Source: Siphonodentalium dalli (taxonomy: Eukaryota > Mollusca > Scaphopoda > Gadilida > Siphonodentaliidae). Taken from it: 64,000 bases of DNA. A program made the position numbers and the translations under genes. Below the pieces are notes generated by a model, which was not told where the DNA came from, searched no databases, and saw only the letters and a program-made list of their open reading frames with translations. The stretch lies in contig CP136064.1 in the NCBI GenBank assembly GCA_032622095.1, positions 36,258,426 through 36,322,425 on the forward strand. Reading direction: 5' to 3'. Shown here one piece after another: positions 1-12,437 of this stretch; the first letter of the stretch is position 1, and every line of letters begins with the position of its first letter.

Positions 1-343
1 CGCACGGCTCGGCGACCAGATAAAATTCGTATCCGGGGCAAGATACATTCACATAGCAAATTTCAAGTCGATAGCTCCATCGTTTCCGAGATCTCGTCAG
101 CGCATGCGCGAAGCTGGCGTCGCACGGGCTCGGCGACCCGATAAAATTCGTATCCGGGGCAATATACATTCACATAGCAAATTTCAAGTCGATAGCTCCA
201 CCCGTTTCCGAGATCGCGTCTGCGCATGCGCTGCACGGGCGTCGCACTGGCTCGCCAATACGACAACGACCACCGCCTGGTCAAACTACACAAACGTACC
301 AAGTTTCGTCCCGATCGGTCGAGAATCGTAGATTTGTAATAAG

Positions 344-377
<34 letters not shown>

Positions 378-520
378 GGTCTTCAAAATATATATGAGAC
401 TAGCCGATGAGCCCGACGTTGTCCCGGGCTATGCAAAAACCAAATTTCCAAGTCGATAGCTCCACCCGTTTCCGATATCTGGTCTGCGCATGCGCGAAGT
501 TGGCGTCGCACGGGCACGGG
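1..520. repeat. ~120-bp tandem repeat, two full copies plus partial copies
   Basis: The block beginning 'cgcacggctcggcgacc' at 1 recurs at 121 with few changes (period 120). A partial third copy lies near 241-255 and a detached piece at about 434-520 carries the same core 'aagtcgatagctccacccg' and 'gcgcatgcgcgaag'. Both strands are open in places, but the open frames follow the repeat and include a translated tetranucleotide run, so I do not call a gene. Likely the edge of an interspersed or satellite repeat running off the left end of the window. Confidence 0.75.
344..377. repeat. (GACA)n microsatellite
   Basis: Nearly pure GACA/GACAAACA repeats, about 34 bp, sitting between copies of the 120-bp repeat. 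Confidence 0.9.
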
Positions 521-1139
<619 letters not shown>

Positions 1140-1821
1140 GCTACTCGTATGACTCGTCAACATTGACACTATTTCTGTTCTTGAAGCCATTCATTCTCAC
1201 ATACATCGTCACATGGTAAGTCTGTGGCGAAACAAGATCATTTGTTAGATTCATATGAATCTTTGTCGCCATAGTAGATCGGGAGGAAGTATAATCCGTC
1301 TGATGTGTATATATGACTCAATCAAAAAGAGCGACCATCACTGGCTGTCAGGAAATGTTATACCAAGCTGGGAGTTAATATATTATACCCATCACTGCCT
1401 GCAATAGTTTGCAAGAAGATGTTTTAATGTGATTTCTTAATGAGTCTGTGGTTGGTCGCACAAGATGTGTTCCAGTATTCGGTTATACAACATAAGAACG
1501 TGTCTGTTATTTCGTCGACTTGACAACAGTATGGCTCACCATAATATAGCCATTTACACACTCTTGGTAGGGTTCGATATTGTCATCCTCGTCGTCAATG
1601 TTAATATATTGCCCAAGTTGTTGCAGAATTTGCATCGCATTTTACTGCTTTTTACTAATATGTCAAAAGGCTTCATTTTATGTTTATGACAAGTCATGGT
1701 AGCCTGTCAACGCGTGAATTAGAGGCAATGTTTCGCGTTTCTTGTACAATACTGTCCGCTATGTCGTTTGCGGAAATGACACTGGACCTATTTTTGTTTC
1801 AGTATGAAGAATCATCCTAGC
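1140..1821. other. No feature recognised
   Basis: Open frames here are short and match no family I know. No tandem structure is evident. Confidence 0.5.
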
Positions 1822-2088
1822 TCATATTCGTCGAGAAACATAACATGCTAGTATTTCAGGGGCATCAAAACAATAACTAGCTTCCGACTGAGGCGTGCTG
1901 CATTTGACTGCATGTAACAGCATATCCGTGTCTGCTTCCTCGTGGTAACATATTAGCACGAGCTCAGGAACTAACTCCAAGTGAATGTCGCCATTCATGG
2001 GCCGTATCACATGACATTCGGCTTCATTGCAAACATATAATGCAGGGTTTCTGAGACAGCTGTAGATGCTGCACTGGACCATTCGCAA
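1822..2088 (-). pseudogene. Fragment of an invertebrate transposon-associated protein (EEADT motif)
   Basis: An 88-residue minus-strand frame contains 'LVPELVLICYHEEADTDMLL' followed by HA. Its context resembles the widespread invertebrate repeat-encoded proteins with the signature (E/Q)EEADTRMLLHA, normally followed by a block ending in DTDV. The upstream 'LYVCNEAECHVI' also fits that family's spacing. The expected downstream part is missing, and the R of EEADTR is D here, so this is probably a decayed fragment. Function of the family is unknown to me. The match is from memory of the motif, not from a search. Confidence 0.45.
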
Positions 2089-3024
2089 ATACTTGGCACA
2101 ATAAACTCACACCCACACCCTTTCTGGAATGTCATGTCCTTATAGCCCTATGCAGTTTGGGCTCCATATATAGCCATACGTAGTGCGACATATATAACTC
2201 TGGCCCTGTGTATAGTGCACGAAATACATGTATAGGGTTATGTGATTACAACACATTACGTCGCGTGATAACCAGAAGGATCTAACTACCATTACTAAAT
2301 TTTAGAGCACCGGAATTTCGTACTAAAACCCATTTGTTATATGCGCGGAGGTTATATATTGTGCCCGTGATCGGACTTTATGTACATGCGAGGTTTCATG
2401 CCCGAACAAAACATATTCACGACGAAATATGTAAAAAATATGTTTGCAGATAGAACCATTCGCACACAGAATGGTCAGATTATGTGCGGATCAGAATGCC
2501 CTTGTAGGTAGGACACTGTGGCACAATAAATCACGGACCTTCTCAAACTTGTGAGTTCTATCTACGATAATCTCTGGATATATAACCACACTTCAAATTG
2601 TAGCCCGGGTTTTCATCTGGCACAAACCTCAATCTGAAATGAAACCATGTCAGATTGACGATTGTGTCAGATAGAAACTGGGACTATTCAATTTTATGAA
2701 TTCTATAAAGATTGTTTGGTGCAATATAATGAAGGAATTCGACTTGAATAAGCACAACCCAATGGCCATTTAACAGACATGATCAGACATACGTACGTGT
2801 AACTTGTAACGTGTGGTACTATTGTATTGTATAAATTATTGTCATTGGTGCACCAAATGTTTCAGCATTATATACCTGATTTACTAATATCAACATCACA
2901 AGCAATGATATCCAACAAGCCGAGATATCTCCAAAAACTTAACCCTCCCCCCTAAAATTGATTTTCTATCTAAAAAATACCTGTCAAGTCAGAATAGCCC
3001 GTTTTCATTCCGTTTTGTAACCAA
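2089..3024. other. No feature recognised
   Basis: AT-rich DNA without a defensible gene or repeat. Confidence 0.5.
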
Positions 3025-6000
3025 TTCAGAGTCTTATTATATATCATGGAATTAGCATGTATCTGAGGAGGTTTATGTTATGGTAGAGTCTATTTAGTTT
3101 AAATATTTTATTTTTTTGGGGTAAATTGGCTAAAATTTTGATTATTGTTATAGGAATATTTTTTGAAAAATTCCCATGACTGTCAGTTTTATGGATACAG
3201 CTGCACAACATGCACCACAATAAGCACAAATTATTCCACATGCAATATCAGACATAAAATGCTATAATCATGTACCAGACCAGAATAAGAAATAAAGTAA
3301 AACTTAACCCTACCCCAAGATAGTGTTATCAATGCTTTCAATTTTATGCTATACTAAACTCGAAATGTCATTCGTACTAGTTGACAGAATTCATATAATA
3401 AATTGCAATAGCTCTGCCCACGGATTATGTAATCTCATCTTCACCGTCACTGTCAAATGTGATGGTATCAGTCAATAGAATTTATGTGCAGCATCTTACA
3501 GGAAGAATGGTTCAAACAACGCAGGCTGTCTATTGGCCGTTCATCCATGAAGTGCTACACTGGGAGTGGTTGATTTGGCAACGGTTGCAAGTCTCCACTG
3601 TTTTGCTATCATATTGGCTCTTTTTGGGTGTAGAATTAAAGATTCCTCACATGGTGGAAGTGCAGAAAGATCAACTACCTTTTGCTGATTCTAGAACTTC
3701 TGCTGGAACTTTACCCACCTAGCTAAATTCACTTTTCTCGAATGTGGACCATACTTGTATAAGGCTTCCAAAATGGCAACCATTTTTACATATATCTCGA
3801 ACATTATTCTCTGTGTTTCCGAAAATGTAACAAATTGTGACTAACTTGGTTATTTTACATGTTAGCTAATCAACTGATAACTAAATGTTATATTCTGGTT
3901 GTCTCATTTCCTTATGGGCATATCACATTAATGTTAAAGTTGCCTTATCTGTTTTCTCCGAGAACCTCTTCTGGTCTACTAGGATAAAAATTGATCAACA
4001 TGGTATAGGGTGGAGGTCAAGATGGAAACAAGGGAGTTACCGTGTGGTCATAGGTGAGGTGAATATGTATAAAGGTAGTTACTGTATAGTCATGAATGAT
4101 GTAAATAGGTGTACATGATTAACAATATGGTCATGAAAGGGGTGGGTACGGTGAGATGAATATGTATTCAAGGAGCGGGTGTATGGTCACGTGTGAGGTG
4201 AATATGTATACAGGGAGTTACTGTATGGTTGTATGGTTATGACTACCCGTACATGTGTACGCAATGCGGCTCAATGGGGATTGTTGTGGTTTATATAAAT
4301 AACGAGAGTACATACATGGTAATATGTCTGTTTATGTATATATGGAGTGACTGTATGATCATGGGTGGGATCATCACTGGCATGCACAGGTGTACCTTGT
4401 GTGGCTGTATTGCCATGGGTAGGTGTATAATTATGTATATGTACATGTGTTGTCTATTTGATCATGGTGGGGTGAATGGATAAATTGATGTGCAGCTATG
4501 TGTAATGCGTACATGTGTACATGGAATGGCAGTAGTCATAATGTGTATATGTGTACCTGGTGTATGCTGAATTGTCATTGACAAGCGTGTGGATGGTCAT
4601 GTGTGGATGTGTATGTATATATCGGGTGGCTATATGACTATTGATATGGCAAATATGTATAGAGTGAGTGACTCTATGGCAAATTGTGAGGTGAATATGT
4701 TTTCAGGGCGTGACTGTGTGACCAATGGTGAGGTGAACAGGTATACAATGGTGACTGTATGATCATGAGTGTGTTGAATAGGTATATAGGGAGTGACTAC
4801 ATGTATATGGTTATGGGTCAGGTGTAGGAGTATACCGTAACCTAGTGTGCCTACATGGCTGTATGGTCAGGTGTACGGTGTACGGGTATACACACGTGTG
4901 GCTATGGTTATGGAGAGGTATGTGTATACAGTGAGTGGATATATCGCCATTAGTGAGGTGCATATGTTTAACTGGAGTGATTATATGGTCATGGTTGGGA
5001 GTATATGCATAACGTGCGTGGCTATTTTGCCATGGGTTTGGTGAACATGTATACCGCGAGTGACCGATGACCAATGGTGATGTGAATAGGTATACAATGA
5101 TTGACTGTGTGGTCATGAATGTGTTGAATAGGTACACAGGGGTGACTATATGGTCATGGGTCAGGTGTATGAGTATACCTAGTGTACCTGCATGGCTATA
5201 TGGGCATGTGTTTGGTGTACAGGTATACACGAGTGTGGATATATATTGTCATGGGTGAGGGGTACGTATATAAAGCGAGTGGCTATATGGCAATGGTGAG
5301 ATGCATATGTATACATGTACATGGAGTGACTCTATGGTCATGGCTGGTGTGTATATATTTATCTTGAATGGCAATTTTGGCCATGGTGAATATGTATACG
5401 GGGATTGACTGTATGGCCAATGGTGAGATAAATAGGCATACAAGGATTGACTTATGATCATGAAAGTGGTGAATAGGTATACAGGGAGTGACTATATGAT
5501 CATGGTTGAGGTGTATGTGTATAGAGTGATTGACTATCTTGTCATTTGTGTGGTGTTTATGTGTATATATATGGAGTGACTGTATGTTACTGGGTTGGTT
5601 GTACATGTGTACCGTGGGTTGCTATTGCTTTCCACAATAAATCAACGATATATTAAGCGATAGAGAGGTCATGTCAGAGAGTTCTCCATCTTGATGGCGT
5701 TTAAGCACGATGGAGGAAACGTTAAATGATTCCCCCCTGATAATAGTTAATCAATTTGTATGCTAATGGGCAGGTGATTCAAGTCAGTGATATCGAAATC
5801 ATGTGTCAAATGTACAGAAGAATACACTTAATGGGTTCCATTCCTTGACGGGTAATGATCACCTTCCAAAAAGACGATCAAAATATATGGAAGTCATGGC
5901 ATATTTAGGAACGAATTAGGTTTTTGACAGTGACACGCTTACACGCTTAACTTAAAAATAATCTTTTTTTTTAGCTAATTCACCAGCAAACAATCTAATA

Positions 6001-6085
6001 TTTAAACAAAAATAGATTCTACCATAACATAAACCTCCTCAGGTACATCCTAATTCCATGATATATGATAAGACTCTGAGACAAG
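3025..6085. repeat. ~130-bp inverted repeat bracketing a 3-kb segment
   Basis: The left arm, about 3025-3155, contains 'catggaattagcatgtatct' and 'gaggaggtttatgttatggt'. The reverse complement of about 5955-6085 contains 'catggaattaggatgtacct' and the same 'gaggaggtttatgttatggt'. The match is strongest over 60 bp and fades over the next 70 bp. The interior is mostly the 43-50-bp minisatellite. This could be a non-autonomous element with long terminal inverted repeats (TIRs) and a satellite core. I found no target-site duplication (TSD), so the ends are approximate. Confidence 0.6.
4000..5635. repeat. Degenerate 43-50-bp minisatellite
   Basis: About 1.6 kb made of variants of a unit that reads roughly 'ggtgaggtgaatatgtatac' followed by 'agggagtgactgtatggtca'. 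Copy starts are seen near 4053, 4099, 4149 and 4193 and continue to about 5635. Copies are strongly diverged. Met/Tyr-rich open frames on both strands are produced by the repeat and carry no domain. Confidence 0.85.
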
Positions 6086-6574
6086 TAATGACAACGGCTC
6101 AGCATGGCTTTGTATTTTGAGATAAATCGGGATTTGTTAGGTCTAAGGTCAAATCGGGCAGTGCAAGTTGATTGGATTGGATTGGGTTGTTTATTTGCAC
6201 AAATTAAATACATAATACACAAACATAATAATATATCTTTCAAATTTGCACAGGAGCGGCATGGCCAATACAGGCCGTCTTCCTGCCGCCCCTTATACAT
6301 AATAGAGAATAAGCAGATGGCGATCATATTGGTGTGTGACAACCGAGATGTTGCATGAGGGTCAGCTGTTGAAATAATGTGTTGTTAAACTTTTGGGGTT
6401 GTGTTTTATATATCCAACTTTGTTCGGGCAGATATGATTAAATAAATGTCTATACAATTATGTGTCCATGGATATGTGCCCATAAATGGAGAGTAAATCC
6501 AGGGTTACGGCACGTAATGAGGACACGTCTCTTAAGCGCAATTATACATAATACATGTATACATATTGTTCCAA

Positions 6575-7005
6575 TTACTTTCTACAATCTCGGCATTCCG
6601 CGTTGTCACAAGTTACTGAGCTATTATAGTGTGATTGCACATTTGTACGTATGGAAGATTTAAAGATGGTTCTGCTAGCTGCAAATCTGTGTGCTGTGTC
6701 CAAGCAGTTCCACACATACGGAAATGAGTATCTCGGTAGAATTTGAGAGAAATTCGTCCTTGGAATTGTAGTAGCCAAGTTGCCGGACTGTCGTGTTGTT
6801 GATATTGGTGTATACTTAAATAAACTTTCGAAAGACGGGGGAAGATATTTGTTTTTCCAATCATACATGAACAATGCGATTTGAAGATGATACAGGTCAT
6901 GAAACTTTAGAATTTTTAGATTTTTAAACAACGGCTCTGTGTGACTGCGATATCTTTTATTGCATAATATCCGGACTGCTTTTTTCTGTAGCCGAAAAAG
7001 AGACC
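6575..7005 (-). pseudogene. Reverse transcriptase C-terminal (thumb) segment
   Basis: The minus-strand frame includes 'QKKAVRILCNKRYRSHTEPL' then 'FKNLKILKFHDLYHLQIALF', the canonical L2/CR1 thumb and C-terminal domain, and extends to 'SVTCDNAECRDCRK' before the stop. It lacks its own palm. It begins 10-15 residues after the point where the upstream copy stops at 8779, so I read the two as one interrupted element rather than two truncated ones. Confidence 0.8.
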
Positions 7006-7016
7006 CTGATGATGAA

Positions 7017-8770
7017 ACGTGTCGCAGGCGCGTTGTTGCTTTTCAAGTTTAGGCGTGAATGACGTCATTAATTTTTACAATACCATGAAACAGAATTTCG
7101 ACGCGATGAAAAACGGCGCACAAAAATGGGTTAAAAATCACGTGACTTCCGCTCCGCTTTCGCATAGCATCCTAGGAACAATAATATCCCAAAAGAAATG
7201 GTGAAATCACAGAATCGGAAGTGGATCAACGGGATGGTTATGAAATTACCAACTTCAGTTTTTCTGAACAATTCCTATGTGATTTAGACCTATAGATTAG
7301 TTTCATTTTGACCAATTTCGTTGGTTAGCTGAACGAAAACCAGCGAAGACGTCATGACATGGTCCATGACGTCATTTACGTCATTTGGCTTTGTGGGCCA
7401 GAATCCAGACACATTTGGTCTCTACCGGAAACACTGATTTCACATCACTAGACTATAGGCGCAATTATATATACGAAGTGGCTTTAGCACTGAGGGCTCA
7501 AGAACGGTATGCCGCTCTTTAGCGATGAGGGCTAAGGAGCGGTATGCGGCTCTTTATAGTCGGACACTGGAGATCGAGCAGTACGGATGATAATGTAAGA
7601 CCGTTCTTTATCGCGCCAGGACCACGTATAGCTAAATATTGGTATATACCGATGTACACCACTCCTGTACCCCGTTCTTTGACGTTTGTCACTGAATAGC
7701 AGTATACCGTTCTTTAGTGCCAGCACTGAAGAGCGGTAGGCCCATACCGTTCCTTGGTACCAACCGCTAAAGAGCGGTATAGCCTACCGTTCTTAAGCGT
7801 ATCAGACCCATAAAGATGAAGAGTGGTATACCACTCTTTAGCGTTTGGTACTAAAGAACGGTATAGCGTGTCAGGCCCATATAGCTAAAGAGCGATATAC
7901 TGCTCTTAAGCCACGGCCTTATATATATACACATACACGCTTTATTTACCGTACTAACACTGGACATAAATAGAGGCTCTATCAGCGTATAATCGCTTTT
8001 GTTAGAAGTTAGGAAACAGCGTATATAATGTATATTTGACTTTGATAAGTCTTTTAGTCAACAGTACGCAAATCAAAGCTTTATTACGACACAAATTAAT
8101 GAGTAACACGCATAACACATATACAACTTTTTATATACAATATGCACACAATAAATATGGGAACCTGGATCCCTCCCTACAAACGTGTTGTTTGTTTGTT
8201 TGGTTTTCATTGTTCCTTTTTTGTTTGTTCTTCTTTTGACCTAGTGTGTATATATAAGATTGTATTCTTCATCATGTTTTCAAATGTCCTTTTGACTATC
8301 AGTTTGAATTTTTGACCTGCATGAGCTAATTCAGCTGCCTTCCACAATGTATACACTTAAATGCAATAAGAGACGTCTCTAAAGACCATTTTCTAGAAAA
8401 AATACAGACTGGATTCAAACGAGGGATGTTTTCTATTGACAAGAGCCCATGAAACTGTTCGTGCGAAAGATTTGCCCAGTGATATTTTGGGATAATGCGC
8501 TCATGTAGTCATTTATATTTGTCATAGATAAACGAACGGGAAATTGCTAGGTTTACTTTGGCATGGAGGTGTATGAGTTGCTTTAACGAGAGATGGGGTG
8601 GCAGGGTGGTTGTACTGTAGTGTTCCGCGGAGTCCGCCCTCCAACTATGGTGAAAATATTCAACATTTTGAAATCCCATGCCGTGATACAGCAACAGTTG
8701 GAAACTACGTGTATAGATTGAAATTGTTGTGACAGTTTGATGTATTTGTGTGGTTGCTCCACTACGTGTC
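7017..8770. mobile_element. 1.74-kb insertion inside the non-LTR element, 7-bp TSD
   Basis: Flanked by ACGTGTC at 7017-7023 and 8764-8770. Removing 7024-8763 and one copy of the 7-mer brings the RT palm and thumb segments next to each other. I found no convincing terminal inverted repeats. The interior has no coding similarity: an 87-residue minus frame at 8509-8772 matches nothing I recognise. It contains the palindrome array at 7497-7915. Class undetermined. Confidence 0.6.
7497..7915. repeat. Array of GGTATACC-centred palindromes
   Basis: About eight to ten spaced variants of a dyad motif of the form AAGAnCGGTATnCCGnTCTT. The clearest is a perfect 20-bp palindrome, AAGAGTGGTATACCACTCTT, at 7819-7838. 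Others include 'aagaacggtatgccgctctt' near 7501-7520 and 'aagaacggtatagcg' near 7854. Half-sites point both ways, often joined by 'tttagcg' or 'ctaaag'. Spacing is irregular, 30-60 bp. Confidence 0.8.
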
Positions 8771-8778
8771 ACGTGCGA

Positions 8779-9507
8779 TCATATTATTCCGTATAGGAGA
8801 TGACTGTGAATTAAGGAGAAGTACAGAGTTTTTAGTGCACGTTTGGGGAGGAATCGTTTGGCTTTACCTAGACAGTATATTGCATGTGATATTTTTCTGG
8901 TTAGCATTGCTATGTGGTACTTAAAAGTAAGATTTTCGTCAATGATTATGCCAAGGAATTTAAGTGATTTTTCTTGGTTTTGATTACTTACACGAACTTG
9001 TTCCTTTTTATTCAATTTAATTCGCAGATCTGCCCATTTAAAATCGTTATTTTGTGGATGCAGCAACATATATTTAGTTTTTGATTCATTGAGGGATAGT
9101 CGGTTACTACAGCACCAGCGGTATACTTTATCTAGTTCATCGTTTATCTTATTCTGAATGGTTTTAGAGTTATTCCCTGACATGTATAATGTTGTGTCGT
9201 CAGCAAATGAAAGAAGTTTGAGATTGGTGCTGTTGGGCATGTCGTTGACATACATTAGAAATAGGATGGGGCCAAGGATATGCCCCTGTGGTACTCCACA
9301 TGTCATAGTCAACATTCCCGATTGATAATCATGGACTTCTACATATTGTCGCCTGTCATGTAAGTAACTTCTGAACCAGTCATTAGCGATTCCCCTTATT
9401 CCATAGTGATCGAGCTTTCTAAGTAAAATTTCGTGACTTCTGGTGTCAAAAGCTTTTGATAAGTCTAAGAAAATGGCAATGGTGGAGTCACGGGTTTTTT
9501 TTGTCAT
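8779..9507 (-). pseudogene. Reverse transcriptase palm, with FADD active site
   Basis: This 242-residue frame carries '[12 protein letters not shown]' (first catalytic Asp near residue 15), '[20 protein letters not shown]' at 71-90 and '[11 protein letters not shown]' with the catalytic FADD at 101-104, followed by the connection and the start of the thumb. It ends at '[12 protein letters not shown]', where a homologous protein would continue directly into the thumb, found at 6575-7005. All three catalytic Asp positions are intact. Confidence 0.9.
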
Positions 9508-9745
9508 TACATTCCGCTACATCTTCGAGAAGATGTATAAGTGGATGAATGGTAGAATGTTTCTTACGAAAGCCATATTGGTGTTCATGAATAATTTTAT
9601 GTTTGTTGAGGAAAGATGAAAGCCGAGCATTGATTATTTTTTCCATTATTTTGGAAAATGCAGGTAATATGCTGATTGGTCTATAATTTTCAATCTGATC
9701 GCGTTCCCCTTTTTTGTATATAGGCATTATTCTAGATATTTTCAT
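9488..9745 (-). pseudogene. Reverse transcriptase fingers segment
   Basis: Reads 'RIMPIYKKGERDQIENYRPI' then 'SILPAFSKIMEKIINARLSS', a textbook non-LTR RT fingers block (PIYKKG..NYRPIS). It continues through the 'YGFRKKHSTI' motif and then loses frame in an A-run at about 9495-9503. Confidence 0.85.
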
Positions 9746-10300
9746 TTACTCGGGCACAAGTCCCTGGGCAAATGAGAGATTAAAAATATGCGTAAGTGGT
9801 CCAACCGTTTCGTTAATTGTTTGTTTCATTAGTTCCACGGAGACATCGTTTATATCTGTGCAAGTTTTATTAGATAGTTTCGAGCAAAGTGATATTAGTT
9901 CATCTCTGTTTGTTGGGAAAATAAAAAGATTATTTTCATACAGCCCCGGTAGGTAATCGGTGAAGTTCATCCCTGGAATCTGTGTTACATTGTTTGCGGT
10001 AATTCTACCAATGTCAGCGAAAAATGTGTTGAATGCGCATGCGATAGTTGTCGAGTAAGACAGTTTTCCGTTACCAGTGCCATTTGAAAATTCGGTAGGA
10101 ACGGTATTCAAACCATGAGATATTTTAAGGGCTTCTTTCAGTATAGTCCACGTGCGTAGCATGTTTGCTTTATTTTCTTTGAGAATATTGTCGTAATAAT
10201 TATTTTTACTCCGCCGTTTTAATTGGTTGTATATTCTGCAGTATATTTTGTATCTACCTATGTTTTCATCTGTTGGAAATTTTAACTTATTGGTGTACAA
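9746..10300 (-). pseudogene. Linker between endonuclease and reverse transcriptase
   Basis: Contains 'KRRSKNNYYDNILKENKANM' near the start, then a region ending 'GPLTHIFNLSFAQGLVPE', the usual run-in to the RT fingers of L2/CR1-type elements. An in-frame TAA at about 9743-9745 separates it from the fingers segment, and the frame itself is unchanged across that stop. Confidence 0.75.
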
Positions 10301-10733
10301 TTTGCTTTTTTTTTACTGACGATTGAATGAGTCCTTTAGTCATCCATGGTTCTCGTTTAGTGTACTTGTTTGGTGGTTTGCGTTTAATTTTTGGAAAGGC
10401 TTCTTCGAAGAATAAGGAGTAGCTGCACAAAAAGGCGTTATATGCTAGGTCTGCGTCTTGGTACATGAAGACCTCATCGAATGAATGATTGTACAGAAGA
10501 CTTTTAAATTTCGTTTTATTGTTTTCGGACATTATTCTAGTTGTTGTTTGCTTTACGTCATTCTTTGTATTGTAATCATTGGTTTCGACGTGGAATGTAC
10601 CAAAGTGGTCTGAAACGTCCGATAGGATTATTCCACTGTGAAATTTGCAGTTGGATATGCTATTTGTGTAAATGTGGTCAATGAGAGTCGCTGAGAATTC
10701 AGCTACTCTCGTTGGTTTAGACTTCAAGACCAC
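10287..10733 (-). pseudogene. Endonuclease C-terminus of the non-LTR element
   Basis: The frame includes 'SATLIDHIYTN' and 'LSDVSDHFGTFHVE', matching the conserved C-terminal motifs of apurinic-type endonucleases in non-LTR retrotransposons (the SDH motif carries the catalytic His). The N-terminal two thirds of the endonuclease is absent: upstream of about 10755 the frame meets a stop. The last residues run into a lysine-rich homopolymer (about 10300-10310), where the frame shifts into the next segment. Confidence 0.75.
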
Positions 10734-10760
10734 TGAGTTTGAGCCGTTATAAGAAGAATA

Positions 10761-11475
10761 TTGCTAGTAAAGGTGAGAATATTTATGCAAATATACGAAG
10801 AACGTAATTAGATGATCCGTGTAGCATGTTGATTGAAGGTAAATTCGACGAAATAGTAATGTCAGACAGAACTTTGAGTTGGTCCTGGAATTTACACCGA
10901 ATTTTCATGAACTGGCAGAGTTATTATATATATATACGCCTATATATATATATATTAGTCTAGTAATATTAGTAGTACGGATGTCGGCATCCGGTAAAGG
11001 TGGCGAACAAATATGTCCGGAAATTACCTTCTTAAAATTTCCCTGCGACCACCTTGACCTTTCTACTGTAAAAAAAGCACGATTTCGTGTTCGCATCTAA
11101 TCTATAAGATTATAGTCTATATAGTTCTCGTTCTAGGCTAATGCCCGCTCATTACAGTAGTGCATTGTCTGTACTAATATTCCTTAAAGTATATTCAAAA
11201 GTTTATATTAAGCCTAGGCTGTACTCTGCTCAGTTCTCAACAATAACATTATTCATTATTCTGAAAATAACGCCAAACACGACAGCGGCAAGTTACAGGC
11301 AACACCTGTTCCTATGTCCAATCATACTCAATGGCAACCACTTTTACCACATGCCTTACAGTGAGTGATAAATAATTACAATACATGTAGTATTGTATAG
11401 TTATTAATATTAATATCTACGTATGAAGTGAACAGTTAGACGACCACGATACAAATTACAATCGTAAAGCCTAAA
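10761..11475. other. No feature recognised
   Basis: AT-rich DNA containing a TA-rich stretch (10920-10965). The open frames are short and unrecognisable. Confidence 0.45.
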
Positions 11476-11869
11476 GGCCGCCACACACGATGCGATATAT
11501 TATATATCGTATGACAAATATCGGGCACCGGTTACGGGTCAAATCGCAGCGTGTGCGGTGGAAGATCGTACGACATTTTGTCGCATGATCGGCCCAGCAA
11601 GGAATCAAATAATTTTAATTTTCTACGATAGAGTCGTACATTTTATTCGAAGTAGCCAATCGGATTCAACTATTAATCTGATCACACTTGTAACATTAAT
11701 ATATTTTATGGAAATTAGTACGGGTATTTAATATCTGCGTCAGTGTGATAGATACAAATATAGACCTATACCTATAGCCTACATACCACAATAATACGAT
11801 AACCCATTGCATTCACGGGAAAGTAAACAACCAGATTGCACGATCCGATCGCCTCGTGTGTGGTGGTCT
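11476..11869. mobile_element. MITE-like element with CCGCCACACACGA inverted ends
   Basis: The left end at 11476-11496 reads GGCCGCCACACACGATGCGAT. The right end at 11847-11869 is its imperfect reverse complement, 'atcgcctcgtgtgtggtggt'. Further copies of the motif occur inside ('cagcgtgtgcggtgg' near 11548) and outside ('cgtaccgtgtgcgcaca' near 11908), so the true borders could be wider, up to about 12050. No coding capacity and no clear TSD. Typical of non-autonomous DNA transposons. Confidence 0.55.
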
Positions 11870-12437
11870 ACCGTAGGCAATAAAAACAGAAGTCGCACGA
11901 CTAAAATCGTACCGTGTGCGCACACTGATGTAAGTGATCTTACACATGTACGTCGCAACCTTGGGTCTGTGACAAATATCGTGCAACAAATATCTCAGCA
12001 TGCGCGGCGGGCTTAGGTGGAAGAATGGGGGCCCGACAAGATCGTAGATAGATTGTTCTCATGATTGCGATGTCGTCGTACATGATGACATTTATATTGT
12101 AGGTTGTTTGTAAAGCATGTGATTGACTACTCTGCGATCTTTCCTACACATGACTGCGATTAGTCGCAAGTGGATACGACATGATTATAAATCTGAATCA
12201 AACAGAGCCTGATATTATTTTTTTACTTGAGCATGTGCAGTCCAACTACCGATTACTTCCTACAATGGAAATTTTTCCACCTACGATTGAATTGTGGTCG
12301 TCTGACTCGTCTGAAAGTTCACTAAGTAGATAATATTATCTCACTTCCACTTTCTGACAACACCTAGTTTCGCAATTAATGAAATATGCACAAATCATCG
12401 AAAATCAAAATTAGTGGTTTGTTTCCACCTTAATAGT

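Larger units (their letters stand above)
6165..10760 (-). mobile_element. Decayed L2/CR1-type non-LTR retrotransposon, split by a 1.74-kb insertion
   Basis: Reading on the minus strand from 10760 to 6165: the C-terminal end of an apurinic-type endonuclease, a linker, a full reverse transcriptase palm with FADD, a break at 8770, the RT thumb/C-terminal domain restarting at 7023, a 3' UTR, and a short (CAATC)n-type tail at about 6165-6185. The two halves join at the expected place in the RT and share the 7-mer ACGTGTC at 7017-7023 and 8764-8770, as expected for a target-site duplication. The 5' end is truncated inside the endonuclease. Clade assignment (L2/CR1 group of the Jockey lineage) is by sequence flavour only. 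Confidence 0.8.

Noticed and set aside
4229-5606. Several Met/Tyr-rich and His/Thr-rich open frames
   Set aside because: They track the 43-50-bp minisatellite, occur on both strands and have no domain.
7497-7915. CRISPR array
   Set aside because: Repeats are degenerate, palindromic and irregularly spaced, with no constant direct repeat or cas genes.
8509-8772. 87-residue frame following the RT palm as its C-terminus
   Set aside because: It does not resemble an RT thumb; the real thumb is at 6575-7005 beyond the insertion.
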